From 2-02-FULL-43-11-A sp964477065 (GTDB taxonomy: Bacteria > Patescibacteriota > Microgenomatia > UBA1406 > HO2-37-13b): a stretch of 40,952 nt of DNA. The DNA lies in the NCBI GenBank assembly GCA_964477065.1, contig CAYZCU010000006.1, forward strand, positions 1 through 40,952. Reading direction: 5' to 3'. Shown piece after piece: positions 31,197 through 39,391 of the stretch; the stretch's first letter is position 1, and each line of letters opens with the position of its first letter. Position numbers and translations under genes: made by a program. The notes beneath the pieces were generated by a model, which ran no database searches, was not told the origin of the DNA, and saw only the letters and a program-made list of their open reading frames with translations.

Positions 31197-31225
31197 TTGA
31201 TTTTGCTCCCGCCATCTGTTACAAT
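31197..31225 (+). promoter_or_regulatory. Promoter of rpmB
   Basis: TTGATT (31197-31202), 17-bp spacer, TACAAT (31220-31225), 9 nt before the ATG at 31235. No Shine-Dalgarno site is visible between them. Confidence 0.7.
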
Positions 31226-31234
31226 ATCTCAACT

Positions 31235-31549
31235 ATGGCACGCGACTATATTACCGGCAAAACAACCCAATTTGGCATGTCCCACACGCATCATCGCGGT
31301 GTGGCAGGAGGCCGTTGGAAGAAGCGCGCACAGCACACCCTGCGCACATTCAAGGCTAATCTTCACAATGTTCAGATTATCGAAAATGGTGAGCAAAAGA
31401 CAGTCAAGCTCGCAGCCAAGACCATTAAGCGTATCAAAAAGGACATCACCGAAGGTAAAAAGCCATTTGTCCGCCTCGCATACTTGCCAGCCAACCTCAA
31501 AAAGATCATCGAAGATCGCAAAGTGGCTAAGGCAGTTGCTTCAAAATAA
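31235..31549 (+). CDS. rpmB: Ribosomal protein bL28, extended form
   Basis: 104 residues, where bL28 is usually 60-80. The N-terminus Y-I-T-G-K-T-T-Q-F-G and S-H-T-H-H-R-G-V matches the family pattern C-x-x-T-G-K-x-x-x-x-G-x-x-x-S-H, without the Cys. An insertion of about 10 residues follows, then R-T-F-K-A-N-L-H-N-V-Q-I, the equivalent of the F-x-P-N-L-Q-x-V segment. The C-terminal about 35 residues (from E-G-K-K-P-F) extend beyond the usual end and include a basic helix. The protein binds 23S rRNA in the large subunit. It is transcribed alone from a near-leaderless promoter. Confidence 0.88.
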   Translation: MARDYITGKTTQFGMSHTHHRGVAGGRWKKRAQHTLRTFKANLHNVQIIENGEQKTVKLAAKTIKRIKKDITEGKKPFVRLAYLPANLKKIIEDRKVAKAVASK

Positions 31550-31576
31550 CTTCAGGTTCGTGCTCAGCGCGAAGAA

Positions 31577-32095
31577 TTACAGCGCGTATGGCTCCAGCTC
31601 GCCATCGACCTCTTTGTACAGCTGATACCCTTGTGCAAGCGTGTGGCGGGTGAATAAAATGCCGTCAAGATGGTCAATCTCATGCTGGACTATGATGGAA
31701 TCAAAGCCCGTAAAGACTTCTGTGTGCGTTTTGCCGGAGAGATCCTCATACTCGACGTGCACCTTCTCAGGGCGCAACACATAGCCCCAAATCCGGGGGA
31801 TGGAGAGACATCCTTCCAGAAGTGGCTTGCGTGAAGCACGGCCTTGGACGCTTTTGACGATCCGAGGGTTTAAGAGCGCGCGTGCTGGCGTATCCTCATC
31901 AGGCCGAATAATACAGACACGGGTGAGTTCGTTGATTTGAGGCGCAGAAAGGCCCACACCAATAGGATCTTGTTGCACGAGCAAGGTGTCTGTCATGTCC
32001 TGCACAAGAGCGAGAAGCTTCTTGTCAAAGACTTTCACGGGCTCTGCTTTTTGCAGTAATGTGGCATGTGGAACGGTAATAATGGGGCGAATCAT
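31577..32095 (-). CDS. def: Peptide deformylase
   Basis: Removes the formyl group from the N-terminal Met of new proteins. It has 172 residues, a normal length. All three motifs are present: G-V-G-L-S-A-P-Q (46-53), E-G-C-L-S (94-98, with the metal-binding Cys) and Q-H-E-I-D-H-L-D-G (137-145, with two metal His and the catalytic Glu). No Met-tRNA formyltransferase (fmt) lies next to it. It is monocistronic, convergent with rpmB, with TATACT 8 nt before the ATG. Confidence 0.96.
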   Translation of the reverse strand: MIRPIITVPHATLLQKAEPVKVFDKKLLALVQDMTDTLLVQQDPIGVGLSAPQINELTRVCIIRPDEDTPARALLNPRIVKSVQGRASRKPLLEGCLSIPRIWGYVLRPEKVHVEYEDLSGKTHTEVFTGFDSIIVQHEIDHLDGILFTRHTLAQGYQLYKEVDGELEPYAL

Positions 32096-32103
32096 ATGCG
32101 TAT

Positions 32104-32109
32104 AGTATA
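32104..32109 (-). promoter_or_regulatory. -10 box of def
   Basis: Minus-strand TATACT, 8 nt upstream of the ATG at 32095. Confidence 0.5.
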
Positions 32110-32146
32110 GTGGCGATGGGGCGATATGGCAAGCTGAAGGTGGGAG

Positions 32147-35100
32147 CTATGCTTTTTCGCGACGAGTCTGTCTGTATACAATAATGAGCAAAATGACAGT
32201 GCCAAAAAGTGACATCGGCACCGCATATTGCATCGGAAACAGCAACACAATTCGGCAATCTCCTCTGGCTTTTTCACATGATGCTGGCAGCTTCCAGCCC
32301 TGCGCCCAGGTGTTGATCCGCACATGATCTGCATCTGGGAGACGGCGGCCGACAAGCCACGGTATGTACTGGCTGAAGCTGTCTCGAGGGACGATGTATG
32401 CTTTCCAACCGGGGTGGTAGGACTGATTCAGCACAACATATGAGGCTTCCTGGAGGCCCGTATGCGTGATGTCCACAGTATAGGCATGGTAGGCGCGCTT
32501 TGTAGTGTTGAGCTCACGGGTGAGCGTGTGTGCTTTGGGAGTAGGCGTGTCTGTGTAGTCGCGATGGATGAGTTTGAGTCGTGCAAGCGTCTGATAGGGA
32601 AAAGCATACACTTCCAGCGCAGATAATACATTTGTTGACGGAATATCCCGATATGAGGTGTTTTGGAGCGTCAGAGTATATCCATTCCCATACTCGAATC
32701 GCGGTGGGATGAGGTAGAGAAGTGATTGGTATGTGTTTGTGGGTGCGACTTTGAGGCCTTGGAGGGGCGTAAGTCGATCCTCGATGACGGGTTGTTGTTT
32801 CGTGGAATCGTTGATTGCCATGAAAAAAGGACGGCCGTCAATGTTTGCGCTCGTGAGTTTCATGAGATAGCCAAATTTCTGATCAAGGTCCGGCAGTTCG
32901 TATCCCATACACGGGATAGCTCGATCAGTGGACGACACGCGCAGGAGATGGTCACCTCGGGTGATCTGCACTCTCGTATCTTTTGATGGGTCGAGGGGGG
33001 AGGGTTCTTGTTGGCATGGGTAGATGAGTGCTGTGGTGGGGTCTGTCGAGCGGATCAGCGCCTTGGGGATAGTTACGGTGACCGTTCGCGCGACGGGGTC
33101 GAGCTCGTATGATGGGGCGGTGGTAAATGTTTGGGGCTTCCCATCGATGTAGAGTTCAATTGATGTGGGTGCTTCATGTGTTGGTGGGGTGACTAGCGTG
33201 TAGTCCTTCAGTGGGCTATTGCCAGGAATTCGGCCAAGTGCGACAAATGAATCAGCTGTTTCAGTGAGTGCCCACTGATCGTCAAAGAGGCGGGTCGAGC
33301 TCATCAGATTACGAAAAGGGTAGATCGTGTCGGGAGCCTCGTCAGGTTGGGCAGATCGATACATGCCAAGCATGCGATAGGCATCATCAGTCGGCAAGTA
33401 CGCCGATGATGGGGCAACGGATGTGAGCGGGCCAGCAAGCTGGACAAATCCACCCGCGCTCGAGTGTGCAGGGCGGTCGAATCGGTACAGCGCGATCTGT
33501 GAGCCATATCCGAATTGCGTGATGCGTGTGCTTTTGGCAAGCATGGCTTGCAAGCGGTCGTACTGCAGAGCCTTGAACCCGCTTGAAACCGGTCGCAACG
33601 TGCGGTCGAGAATCAGGTAGTCGACTGCGTACTTGTCGAGCACTGCCTCGACATCTGCAATGCGCTCGGACTCCAGCGCCGTTTTCATTTCCCAAAAATA
33701 ACTTTCACTTGACTCACTCCAAACATCAAATGTACGTGAAATTATCGGCTGCTCAATCCCATACCACAAAAATCCCGATCCGTTGTACCCCCAATCTGTA
33801 TAGAACCACCCCCAAAATGTCGCGTCAGGAAGCAGTGCAATCCGTTGGTTGGGATCAACCGTTTTAAAGTACTCAATCGTATCCAGATACTCCTGCGGAA
33901 TCTTCACCTGCATATCCCGTGCAAAAAACTCTCCACGGAAGGCGGGTAAGGCAGTGAGGAGAATGAGTGCGATGATCGCCCCAGACGCAAATCGTACGTA
34001 CGAAATGTGTCTCAACTTTTCACCCATATATAATACTCCCGATGCTGCCCCATATCCACCGACAAGCGCATAAGGGATGATGAATTTGGTAAATGGGGAG
34101 CGAAAAATTTCACCCATGAGCGGAAACCGAAGTAAAACATTGTTTAGCTCCTGAATACCGGGAACATGGATCATCAGCGCACCTCCAATAAGGGCAAAAA
34201 GTCCTCCAAAGAGCAATCGACTTTTAGAAGTCCGCACAAGTCCTAACAATATTAGTCCAAATAGCGCATAGCGCATGAATCCTACAACTGAGTAGCTAAA
34301 ATAATCTTTCCACGCTCCAAACAAAGGTTCTGTATTGTGTCCCGTGACATCTGTATAAAATCCTTCAAATCTCGCAAAAGAGCCAACAGTTCCAAATGAT
34401 TCATTTAAAACGCGGACATCTGGACTTGCGAGCTGATTTGCTTTGGCATGTTGCACAGCGGTCGGGCCACCTGTTGCGACGAAATACATTTGGGGGACTA
34501 GCCAAAACATGTTTGTCACCAAAATAATCAGCCATAGTGCGAGTGACTTTTTAAGCCACTGAGTAAATTTTCGTACTGAAAAAGTACTCAAACTCACTAT
34601 CGCCATGACAAGCGCATACACGACGAACAATGTTTGTACGTACGAAAATGGTGTTGCCAGCACACTGAGCAGTGCAAACACTAATAGCCGTTTACTTATT
34701 TTCCCGCGCTCATCGTATACTCTCATGCAACTCCACATAAGCCACGGCAAAAAAGCGAAAAACGTAGAAAATGCTTCTAGCGGAAGTGCAAATATCTGCA
34801 TCGTTCCATAATTAAACATATAAAACAGCCCGCCTATGAGCCCCAAAAGCTGAGGAGATACATGACGTGCTTCCTTACGTAAAAGTGTATATATAAGCAC
34901 ATACATCCCCATACCTCCACCCGCAAAAAAGAGCATATGTTCCACAAATCGTACGTGAACAAAGGGAACGACGAGACTCAAAACATTCACTCCGAGTGCC
35001 CGTATGAGATCAGATCCATGTGCCATACCTGCAAGGAGGCCGAGGCTTTGGTATTCTTCCCAGACAGCATAGTACGCGCGCTTTACGCCAAGGAGTGGAT

Positions 35101-35221
35101 TGAGATCTGTTTGGATGTTATCCCATCCTGTCAGATGCGTCCCTGGATGAAAATTTGCAAATGCAACTGCACAAACAGCAATGAGAAGTACGCAGATATA
35201 CGGAAGGTGCTTTTTAAACAT
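32147..35221 (-). CDS. Large polytopic membrane protein, GT-C glycosyltransferase-like
   Basis: 1024 residues. The first about 430 hold about ten to twelve membrane helices. The first outer loop has H-L-T-G-W-D-N, an Asp position typical of GT-C lipid-phosphosugar-dependent transferases, followed by an R-A-Y-Y-A-V-W-E-E-Y-Q-S-L-G-L stretch. From about 440 to 1000 is a large soluble part with mixed alpha/beta and beta-sandwich character, and a last helix near the C-terminus is followed by R-Q-T-R-R-E. It resembles large arabinofuranosyltransferase-like or YfhO-like membrane proteins. It probably transfers sugar to a cell envelope polymer or protein on the outer face. Its ATG overlaps the end of the GT2 gene by 8 bp, so the two belong to one transcript. 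Confidence 0.7.
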   Translation of the reverse strand: MFKKHLPYICVLLIAVCAVAFANFHPGTHLTGWDNIQTDLNPLLGVKRAYYAVWEEYQSLGLLAGMAHGSDLIRALGVNVLSLVVPFVHVRFVEHMLFFAGGGMGMYVLIYTLLRKEARHVSPQLLGLIGGLFYMFNYGTMQIFALPLEAFSTFFAFLPWLMWSCMRVYDERGKISKRLLVFALLSVLATPFSYVQTLFVVYALVMAIVSLSTFSVRKFTQWLKKSLALWLIILVTNMFWLVPQMYFVATGGPTAVQHAKANQLASPDVRVLNESFGTVGSFARFEGFYTDVTGHNTEPLFGAWKDYFSYSVVGFMRYALFGLILLGLVRTSKSRLLFGGLFALIGGALMIHVPGIQELNNVLLRFPLMGEIFRSPFTKFIIPYALVGGYGAASGVLYMGEKLRHISYVRFASGAIIALILLTALPAFRGEFFARDMQVKIPQEYLDTIEYFKTVDPNQRIALLPDATFWGWFYTDWGYNGSGFLWYGIEQPIISRTFDVWSESSESYFWEMKTALESERIADVEAVLDKYAVDYLILDRTLRPVSSGFKALQYDRLQAMLAKSTRITQFGYGSQIALYRFDRPAHSSAGGFVQLAGPLTSVAPSSAYLPTDDAYRMLGMYRSAQPDEAPDTIYPFRNLMSSTRLFDDQWALTETADSFVALGRIPGNSPLKDYTLVTPPTHEAPTSIELYIDGKPQTFTTAPSYELDPVARTVTVTIPKALIRSTDPTTALIYPCQQEPSPLDPSKDTRVQITRGDHLLRVSSTDRAIPCMGYELPDLDQKFGYLMKLTSANIDGRPFFMAINDSTKQQPVIEDRLTPLQGLKVAPTNTYQSLLYLIPPRFEYGNGYTLTLQNTSYRDIPSTNVLSALEVYAFPYQTLARLKLIHRDYTDTPTPKAHTLTRELNTTKRAYHAYTVDITHTGLQEASYVVLNQSYHPGWKAYIVPRDSFSQYIPWLVGRRLPDADHVRINTWAQGWKLPASCEKARGDCRIVLLFPMQYAVPMSLFGTVILLIIVYRQTRREKA

Positions 35222-36113
35222 GAAATGAGAATAGTTTTTTAAGTCGCAAACTGAATGATGGTTTCAATTCAGCTGTGGTATGAGCTATTCGCATAGTTGT
35301 ATACAGTTTCATGATAACAAATTGTGGCAAAAGGAGTATGGCTGTTGCCTGACAAAGTGAGTAAATAATGCCTATAGGTGATGGGCGATAGCCATAGCGA
35401 CGGATAGCCTGAAAGCGAAAGCGGAATGTATTGTTAAATGACTCCTTCACATTTTGAAATGAAGTGTTTTGTGCATGAATACGGTATTTAAGAAGTTTTT
35501 GAGGTAGATTTTCAACCTTTCCATACTGAAAAAGCTTAAAAAGAAGCTCAATTTCCTCACCAATGCGACATGATGTCGAATGCATGACAAAATTCTTAGG
35601 CAAGCGATGACGGGCAATCATCATGGATGGCTGTTGGACAGGTACAAAGCGGTAGATGTAGTCGTAGACTTTGTCGTGCGTAAGGGGAAACAACTTTTCA
35701 CCCGTAACAGTGCCATGTTCATCAATCGTATAACACTGCGATCCCACAGCCACTGTTTGAGGATGCTTTTCAAGATAATTAAACTGCTTCTCAAACCGCG
35801 TTGGGAGTGAAATATCATCAGCATCCATACGCACAATATATCGACCGCGAGCTACCTTCATAGCTTTATTCACGGAGCTCGCCATACGCATATTTGAGCG
35901 ATTGTGTAGTACGGTAATACGCGCATCAATCTGCGCATATATATCTAAAATTGCACCGGTCTCATCAGTTGAAGCATCGTCAACAATGATAATCTCAAAG
36001 TCTTGAAAGGTTTGTGTCAAGATACTTTCGAGTGCATCACGTATAAAATCAGCCTCGTTAAAGGCAGACATCACCACTGAGATGGTGGGGGTATGTATGG
36101 TGCGGGTTTTCAT
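35214..36113 (-). CDS. Family 2 glycosyltransferase
   Basis: 299 residues. The N-terminal GT-A fold has S-V-V-M-S-A-F-N-E, I-I-I-V-D-D-A-S-T-D-E-T (nucleotide-sugar binding), R-G-R-Y-I-V-R-M-D-A-D-D (the DxD metal motif) and a Q-Q-P-S-M-M-I-A acceptor-side strand. The C-terminal about 70 residues are helical and basic with one hydrophobic stretch (Q-A-T-A-I-L-L-L-P-Q-F-V-I-M), so it is likely membrane-associated. It transfers a sugar from a nucleotide donor, probably onto an envelope glycan or lipid carrier used by the overlapping GT-C-like protein. Donor and acceptor cannot be read from sequence. Confidence 0.92.
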   Translation of the reverse strand: MKTRTIHTPTISVVMSAFNEADFIRDALESILTQTFQDFEIIIVDDASTDETGAILDIYAQIDARITVLHNRSNMRMASSVNKAMKVARGRYIVRMDADDISLPTRFEKQFNYLEKHPQTVAVGSQCYTIDEHGTVTGEKLFPLTHDKVYDYIYRFVPVQQPSMMIARHRLPKNFVMHSTSCRIGEEIELLFKLFQYGKVENLPQKLLKYRIHAQNTSFQNVKESFNNTFRFRFQAIRRYGYRPSPIGIIYSLCQATAILLLPQFVIMKLYTTMRIAHTTAELKPSFSLRLKKLFSFHV

Positions 36114-36147
36114 ATGTATGTGTGATGAATGATGAATGGTGACATCC

Positions 36148-36270
36148 TGGTCTTACAACACAACGAAATGGTTGTATGGTAGGACCAAGACGGCGGATGG
36201 GGTAAACCACCCGCCGTTCTAGGTTCAGCTCTATTTAGTTGTCTTGTACAGGCCCCGGGGTCCGGGGCCT
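36148..36270. other. Intergenic stretch with three hairpins
   Basis: Between the lipoprotein-like gene and the GT2 gene. Arm pairs are 36250-36258 with 36262-36270 (9 bp, AGGCCCCGG), 36191-36196 with 36211-36216 (CGGCGG/CCGCCG, extended by TGG/CCA after a mismatch), and 36148-36156 with 36179-36187 (9 bp with one G-T pair) capped by ACAAC/GTTGT. None is followed by a T run on either strand. The GC-rich one lies 6 nt after the lipoprotein-like gene stop and may still act as its terminator or 3' stabiliser. Confidence 0.6.
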
Positions 36271-36275
36271 GGGTG

Positions 36276-37418
36276 TTATTTGAATGACTTCAGCTCGACA
36301 TACTTGATCTTGTCCAGCGTGCAGCCGTAGCCACCACGCTCAAGTGTGTCTCGCATCTGAGCAAGGGATTCATTGATGTTGTAGCCGGTCTTGTTCTCAT
36401 CGTTGTGAAAGATGATGCCATCAGTCACATTGATTTTGATTGCTCCGGCACCCCTGTGGTAGAAAACGACGCACTCTGTAACTGGGCCTTGGCTTGGGTT
36501 TCCCCAATCCTTGTCCAGCTGATATGCGTTTCCGACGAAATATTGACAGTCGTCCCACGACGTTTCCATGAATGAGTCAAAGACTCCTCCAAGGAATACC
36601 TCGTATCCATTGCCATTCTTGGTTACCGTTGTTCCCCAGACCTTTGGCTCAACTTTCGCCTCGTAGGCGAAGTCGATCTTGACATCAAGACATTTGCACT
36701 CCTTCGTACCTTCTGGCGTCGGTGCATTTGTCGGCAGTGGTCGAGTTGCGGTCGGCGGTTCCCCCGTGGGGGGGATAGCCGTTGGCGGTGGCGTGAGCGT
36801 CGGCGGGACCCCCGTTGGGGGGTTGGCCGTAGCGGTGGGCGGAACGACATTTGTGTTTGTAGGCGGCACCCCTGTCGGGGGAGCCGCCGTTGGCGTAGCA
36901 CAACCACAATGCCAGCATTCAAACAAGATCTGTCCGCTGCCACAGTCCCAGAAATTCGTACCTGGGGTGTTATAGCAAGCGTTTCCATCTAACGGTCGCG
37001 CAATTCCGGGCTGAAGGCAAAACAAAGTCCTGCCCCCATACTCGAAAAGATCTGCGGGACCATACCCTTGGACAAACCCGGGGCATTTGAAAGCCAACTT
37101 GTCCGTCTCGTTCTCCGTCAGTCTCTTGTAGACATCAGGGTTGCTCACCCTGAACTGCTCCAGCTTTTTGACAGCTTCGGCAAGTTCACGAATGAGACCC
37201 AACATGTCCGCCTCGTTATCGATCGACTTCTGGATGAGCTCACTGTGCCCCTTGACCACGCCTGCCAGCTCGTTGATGGCCTTCATGGCCACCTCGTAGC
37301 TGACGCTTGCAGTCGGGACCGGCGTCGGCGTCGTCGAAACGCTCTTGTCTCCGCACCCCCAGAGACCCAGAAGGGTCGTGGGGGACAAAAACAGGATTAC
37401 CATCAACCTTGTCAACAT
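36276..37418 (-). CDS. Lipoprotein-like secreted protein with coiled coil and Pro/Thr linker
   Basis: 380 residues. A signal sequence (M-L-T-R-L-M-V-I-L-F-L) runs into G-L-W-G-C near residue 20, a possible lipobox with an unusual Trp. A helical, probably coiled-coil region spans about 40-95, followed by a Cys-containing part. A PPTGVPPT-type linker (about 175-235) leads to an unrecognised C-terminal domain (about 245-380) with W-D-D-C-Q-Y-F and F-Y-H-R-G-A-G-A. No dockerin or cohesin is present. I start at 37418 because AAGGAGG lies about 9 nt before that ATG; the longer frame has no signal sequence at its start. GC content, codon use and the strong Shine-Dalgarno site differ from the neighbours, suggesting transfer from another genome or strong selection for regulated translation. 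Confidence 0.72.
   Translation of the reverse strand: MLTRLMVILFLSPTTLLGLWGCGDKSVSTTPTPVPTASVSYEVAMKAINELAGVVKGHSELIQKSIDNEADMLGLIRELAEAVKKLEQFRVSNPDVYKRLTENETDKLAFKCPGFVQGYGPADLFEYGGRTLFCLQPGIARPLDGNACYNTPGTNFWDCGSGQILFECWHCGCATPTAAPPTGVPPTNTNVVPPTATANPPTGVPPTLTPPPTAIPPTGEPPTATRPLPTNAPTPEGTKECKCLDVKIDFAYEAKVEPKVWGTTVTKNGNGYEVFLGGVFDSFMETSWDDCQYFVGNAYQLDKDWGNPSQGPVTECVVFYHRGAGAIKINVTDGIIFHNDENKTGYNINESLAQMRDTLERGGYGCTLDKIKYVELKSFK
36761..36881. repeat. Three spaced hairpin units inside the linker-coding region
   Basis: CCCCCGTGGGGG-type inverted repeats occur at 36761-36774, 36809-36822 and 36869-36881. The last is flanked by GGCGGC/GCCGCC. Each encodes PPTGVPPT or PPTGEPPT on the minus strand. 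Confidence 0.75.
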
Positions 37419-37706
37419 GGCTTGCCCCCTCCTTGGAGGCGGAAATGCCCTCGCGAACAGACGGCCCAGTGCCGCGGAGTCCTGCGAGGGCAGGGATGTA
37501 TGTGACTCCACACAACCGGGCACGTGTGTGCCAAGCTCTGTGGAGCCAATACATTCCTACCATAAAAAATCCAACTAACTAAATTTTACTGAACCTATGT
37601 CAAAGTACACATCTGAGCGGATTATCAAGCGCGATTGCTCGACGCCACTCACATGCATGAAACTATTTCTCACAAACAGTCAGGAGCAATTCCTGGTGTT
37701 CATGAG
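37419..37706 (-). promoter_or_regulatory. Long structured 5' leader of the lipoprotein-like gene (candidate cis-regulatory RNA)
   Basis: Predicted leader of up to about 290 nt, where other genes here have almost none. Visible pairings are CTCCACA (37506-37512) with TGTGGAG (37539-37545), enclosing GGCAC (37519-37523) with GTGCC (37528-37532), and GCCCTCGC (37447-37454) with GCGAGGGC (37484-37491). The start region has CCTCC directly before AAGGAGG, so the ribosome site could be masked. A second promoter candidate (minus strand TTGACA 37603-37598, 16-bp spacer, TAGTTA 37581-37576) would give a leader of about 150 nt. I recognise no known riboswitch. Confidence 0.45.
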
Positions 37707-37712
37707 GCCTAT

Positions 37713-37741
37713 AGTATAGCATATTGCTATGATATTTTCAA
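37713..37741 (-). promoter_or_regulatory. Promoter of the lipoprotein-like gene
   Basis: Minus-strand TTGAAA (37741-37736), exactly 17 bp, TATACT (37718-37713). The spacer and -10 contain the inverted repeat ATAGCA-TAT-TGCTAT (37716-37730), a possible operator. The rest of the intergenic stretch up to 37860 holds one TTATCCACA DnaA-box match (37774-37782) and no gene. Confidence 0.6.
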
Positions 37742-37863
37742 GTATAACTGACAATAGGGTATGATGTGCAAGGTTATCCACACGCCATGCACACCAACCC
37801 CAATGCGTATGCTATAAGACGCTTCCTTAGCCTCATTTTCATGCCATATGAAGGTTTTCGTGT

Positions 37864-37869
37864 TACACT
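37864..37869 (+). promoter_or_regulatory. -10 box of the M29 aminopeptidase gene
   Basis: TACACT, 6 nt before the ATG at 37876. No good -35 is visible. Confidence 0.45.
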
Positions 37870-37875
37870 ATCCGC

Positions 37876-39081
37876 ATGAATACGTACACCCCACCTCCCG
37901 ACCTCCTTGCACGGTACGCGCGGATACTCATTGAATTTGCTTTGGGTAATGGCGCGGGTATCAAACCCGGCGATGTGGTCTATCTCCAGTCTGATCTAGA
38001 TGCTCTTCCTCTTGCGCACGAGACGTATCGGCAGATACTCCTGCATGGGGGTCATCCGATGCTCAAGATTCATGATGAGGGACTGAGTCGGATCATGATG
38101 GAGGAAGCGAGTGATGAGCAGTTGACATTTTTCCCCAAGAAACACATGAAGTCCCTCGTGGATACGATTGATCATCGGATCTACCTGATGGCTCCGCGTG
38201 ACCCCTTTTATCTGAAAGATATCGACCCCGCACGCCTCACGCTCTCGCGCGTTTCGGCGAGTACGATGAAAAAGTGGCTTTTTGACAAGGAGGATCAGGG
38301 AAATATGAGCTGGACGCTGTGCCTGTATGGCACGCCGGGGCTCGCGAAGGAGGCTGGATTGAGCGTGGAAGACTTTTGGGAGCAGATTGCGCAGGCATGC
38401 TTTTTGTATGAAAGTGACCCTGTGGCGAAGTGGCAGCAGGTAGACGCGCAGGTCCGCGCCGTGCAGGAGAGGCTCAGCGCCTTGCCGATCTCGACGCTCC
38501 ATCTGACTGCCAAGGACACGGATCTCACCATCGCACTGGGCCAGGATCGCAAGTGGCTCTCAGGCGGAGGTGCAAACATCCCCAGCTTTGAGATCTTCAC
38601 GAGTCCTGATTGGCGCGGTACGCAGGGCCATATCTACTTTGATTACCCGCTGTATCGCTCGGGCACCGTGATGAAGGATATCCGCCTTACGTTCAAGGAT
38701 GGGCAGATCGTGCAGGCTCAAGCAGGCACGAATGAGAAGCATTTGCATGAGATGATTAAACAGACGAATCCAGACAAAATTGGCGAATATAGCCTCACTG
38801 ATTCAGATTTCTCCAAGATAAACACATTCATGGCCAACACCCTCTACGATGAAAACTACGGGGGCGAGTGGGGGAATACGCATCTTGCGGTGGGATCCAG
38901 TTACCATCACGCCTACACGGGGGATATCGCCGCCACAACAGCCAAGCAGTGGAAGGCGCTGGGATTCAACGAATTACCTGAGCACACGGATATCATGGCC
39001 ACGCACGACCGTGTGGTGGAAGCTACGCTCAAAGATGGCACGAAGAAGGTGATCTATGCGAAGGGGCATTTTCAGGTATAA
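37876..39081 (+). CDS. M29-family metallo-aminopeptidase
   Basis: 401 residues, normal for the AmpS/AmpT/PepS family, which removes N-terminal residues from peptides in the cytoplasm using two metal ions. The expected ligand motifs are seen: N-I-P-S-F-E-I-F-T-S-P (Glu239), K-I-G-E-Y-S-L (Glu304), T-H-L-A-V-G (His336) and H-T-D-I-M (His370, Asp372). The N-terminal domain is the usual Y-A-R-I-L-I-E-F-A type. There is no signal peptide. It may complete breakdown of peptides taken up after extracellular proteolysis, but no peptide transporter lies in the window. It is transcribed alone, near-leaderless. Confidence 0.94.
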   Translation: MNTYTPPPDLLARYARILIEFALGNGAGIKPGDVVYLQSDLDALPLAHETYRQILLHGGHPMLKIHDEGLSRIMMEEASDEQLTFFPKKHMKSLVDTIDHRIYLMAPRDPFYLKDIDPARLTLSRVSASTMKKWLFDKEDQGNMSWTLCLYGTPGLAKEAGLSVEDFWEQIAQACFLYESDPVAKWQQVDAQVRAVQERLSALPISTLHLTAKDTDLTIALGQDRKWLSGGGANIPSFEIFTSPDWRGTQGHIYFDYPLYRSGTVMKDIRLTFKDGQIVQAQAGTNEKHLHEMIKQTNPDKIGEYSLTDSDFSKINTFMANTLYDENYGGEWGNTHLAVGSSYHHAYTGDIAATTAKQWKALGFNELPEHTDIMATHDRVVEATLKDGTKKVIYAKGHFQV

Positions 39082-39086
39082 AGTGC

Positions 39087-39113
39087 TTGACATCCAGCTT
39101 TCTGTGTTATAAC
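39087..39113 (+). promoter_or_regulatory. Promoter of the AbrB-Doc pair
   Basis: TTGACA (39087-39092), a short 15-bp spacer, and TATAAC (39108-39113), 32 nt before the ATG. The AbrB-like antitoxin would be expected to bind here. Confidence 0.5.
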
Positions 39114-39145
39114 ATGGTTCTAATTACTTATTTCACAACCACACC

Positions 39146-39391
39146 ATGATTCAAAAAGTAATCAAAGTCGGTAACTCACTGGCACTCACGATTCCAAAGT
39201 CTTTTATTGATGAGACAGGATACAAGGCTGGGGATGAGATATTTGTACAACTTGAACCACAAACAAAGAGCCTGATCATGACCACAGAGGCAAATGCTAA
39301 AAAGATGAATTTGAGCACGGATTTGCTCATGTGGATGGGGAGCGTTCAAGAAAAGTATGCTGGCGCTATTAAGGAATTAGCGAAGGTCTAG
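39146..39391 (+). CDS. AbrB/MazE-type antitoxin
   Basis: 81 residues. The first about 48 form a SpoVT/AbrB swapped-hairpin DNA-binding domain: I-Q-K-V-I-K-V-G-N-S-L-A-L-T-I-P-K and G-Y-K-A-G-D-E-I-F-V. The C-terminal 30 residues, helical, would be the toxin-binding part. It is directly coupled to the Doc gene: its TAG stop shares the G with the GTG start of the toxin. It likely neutralises the toxin and represses its own promoter. Confidence 0.9.
   Translation: MIQKVIKVGNSLALTIPKSFIDETGYKAGDEIFVQLEPQTKSLIMTTEANAKKMNLSTDLLMWMGSVQEKYAGAIKELAKV

Noticed and set aside
37774..37782. TTATCCACA, a perfect DnaA box, as a sign of the replication origin
   Set aside because: Only one copy was seen; there is no dnaA or dnaN gene, no AT-rich unwinding region and no cluster of boxes.
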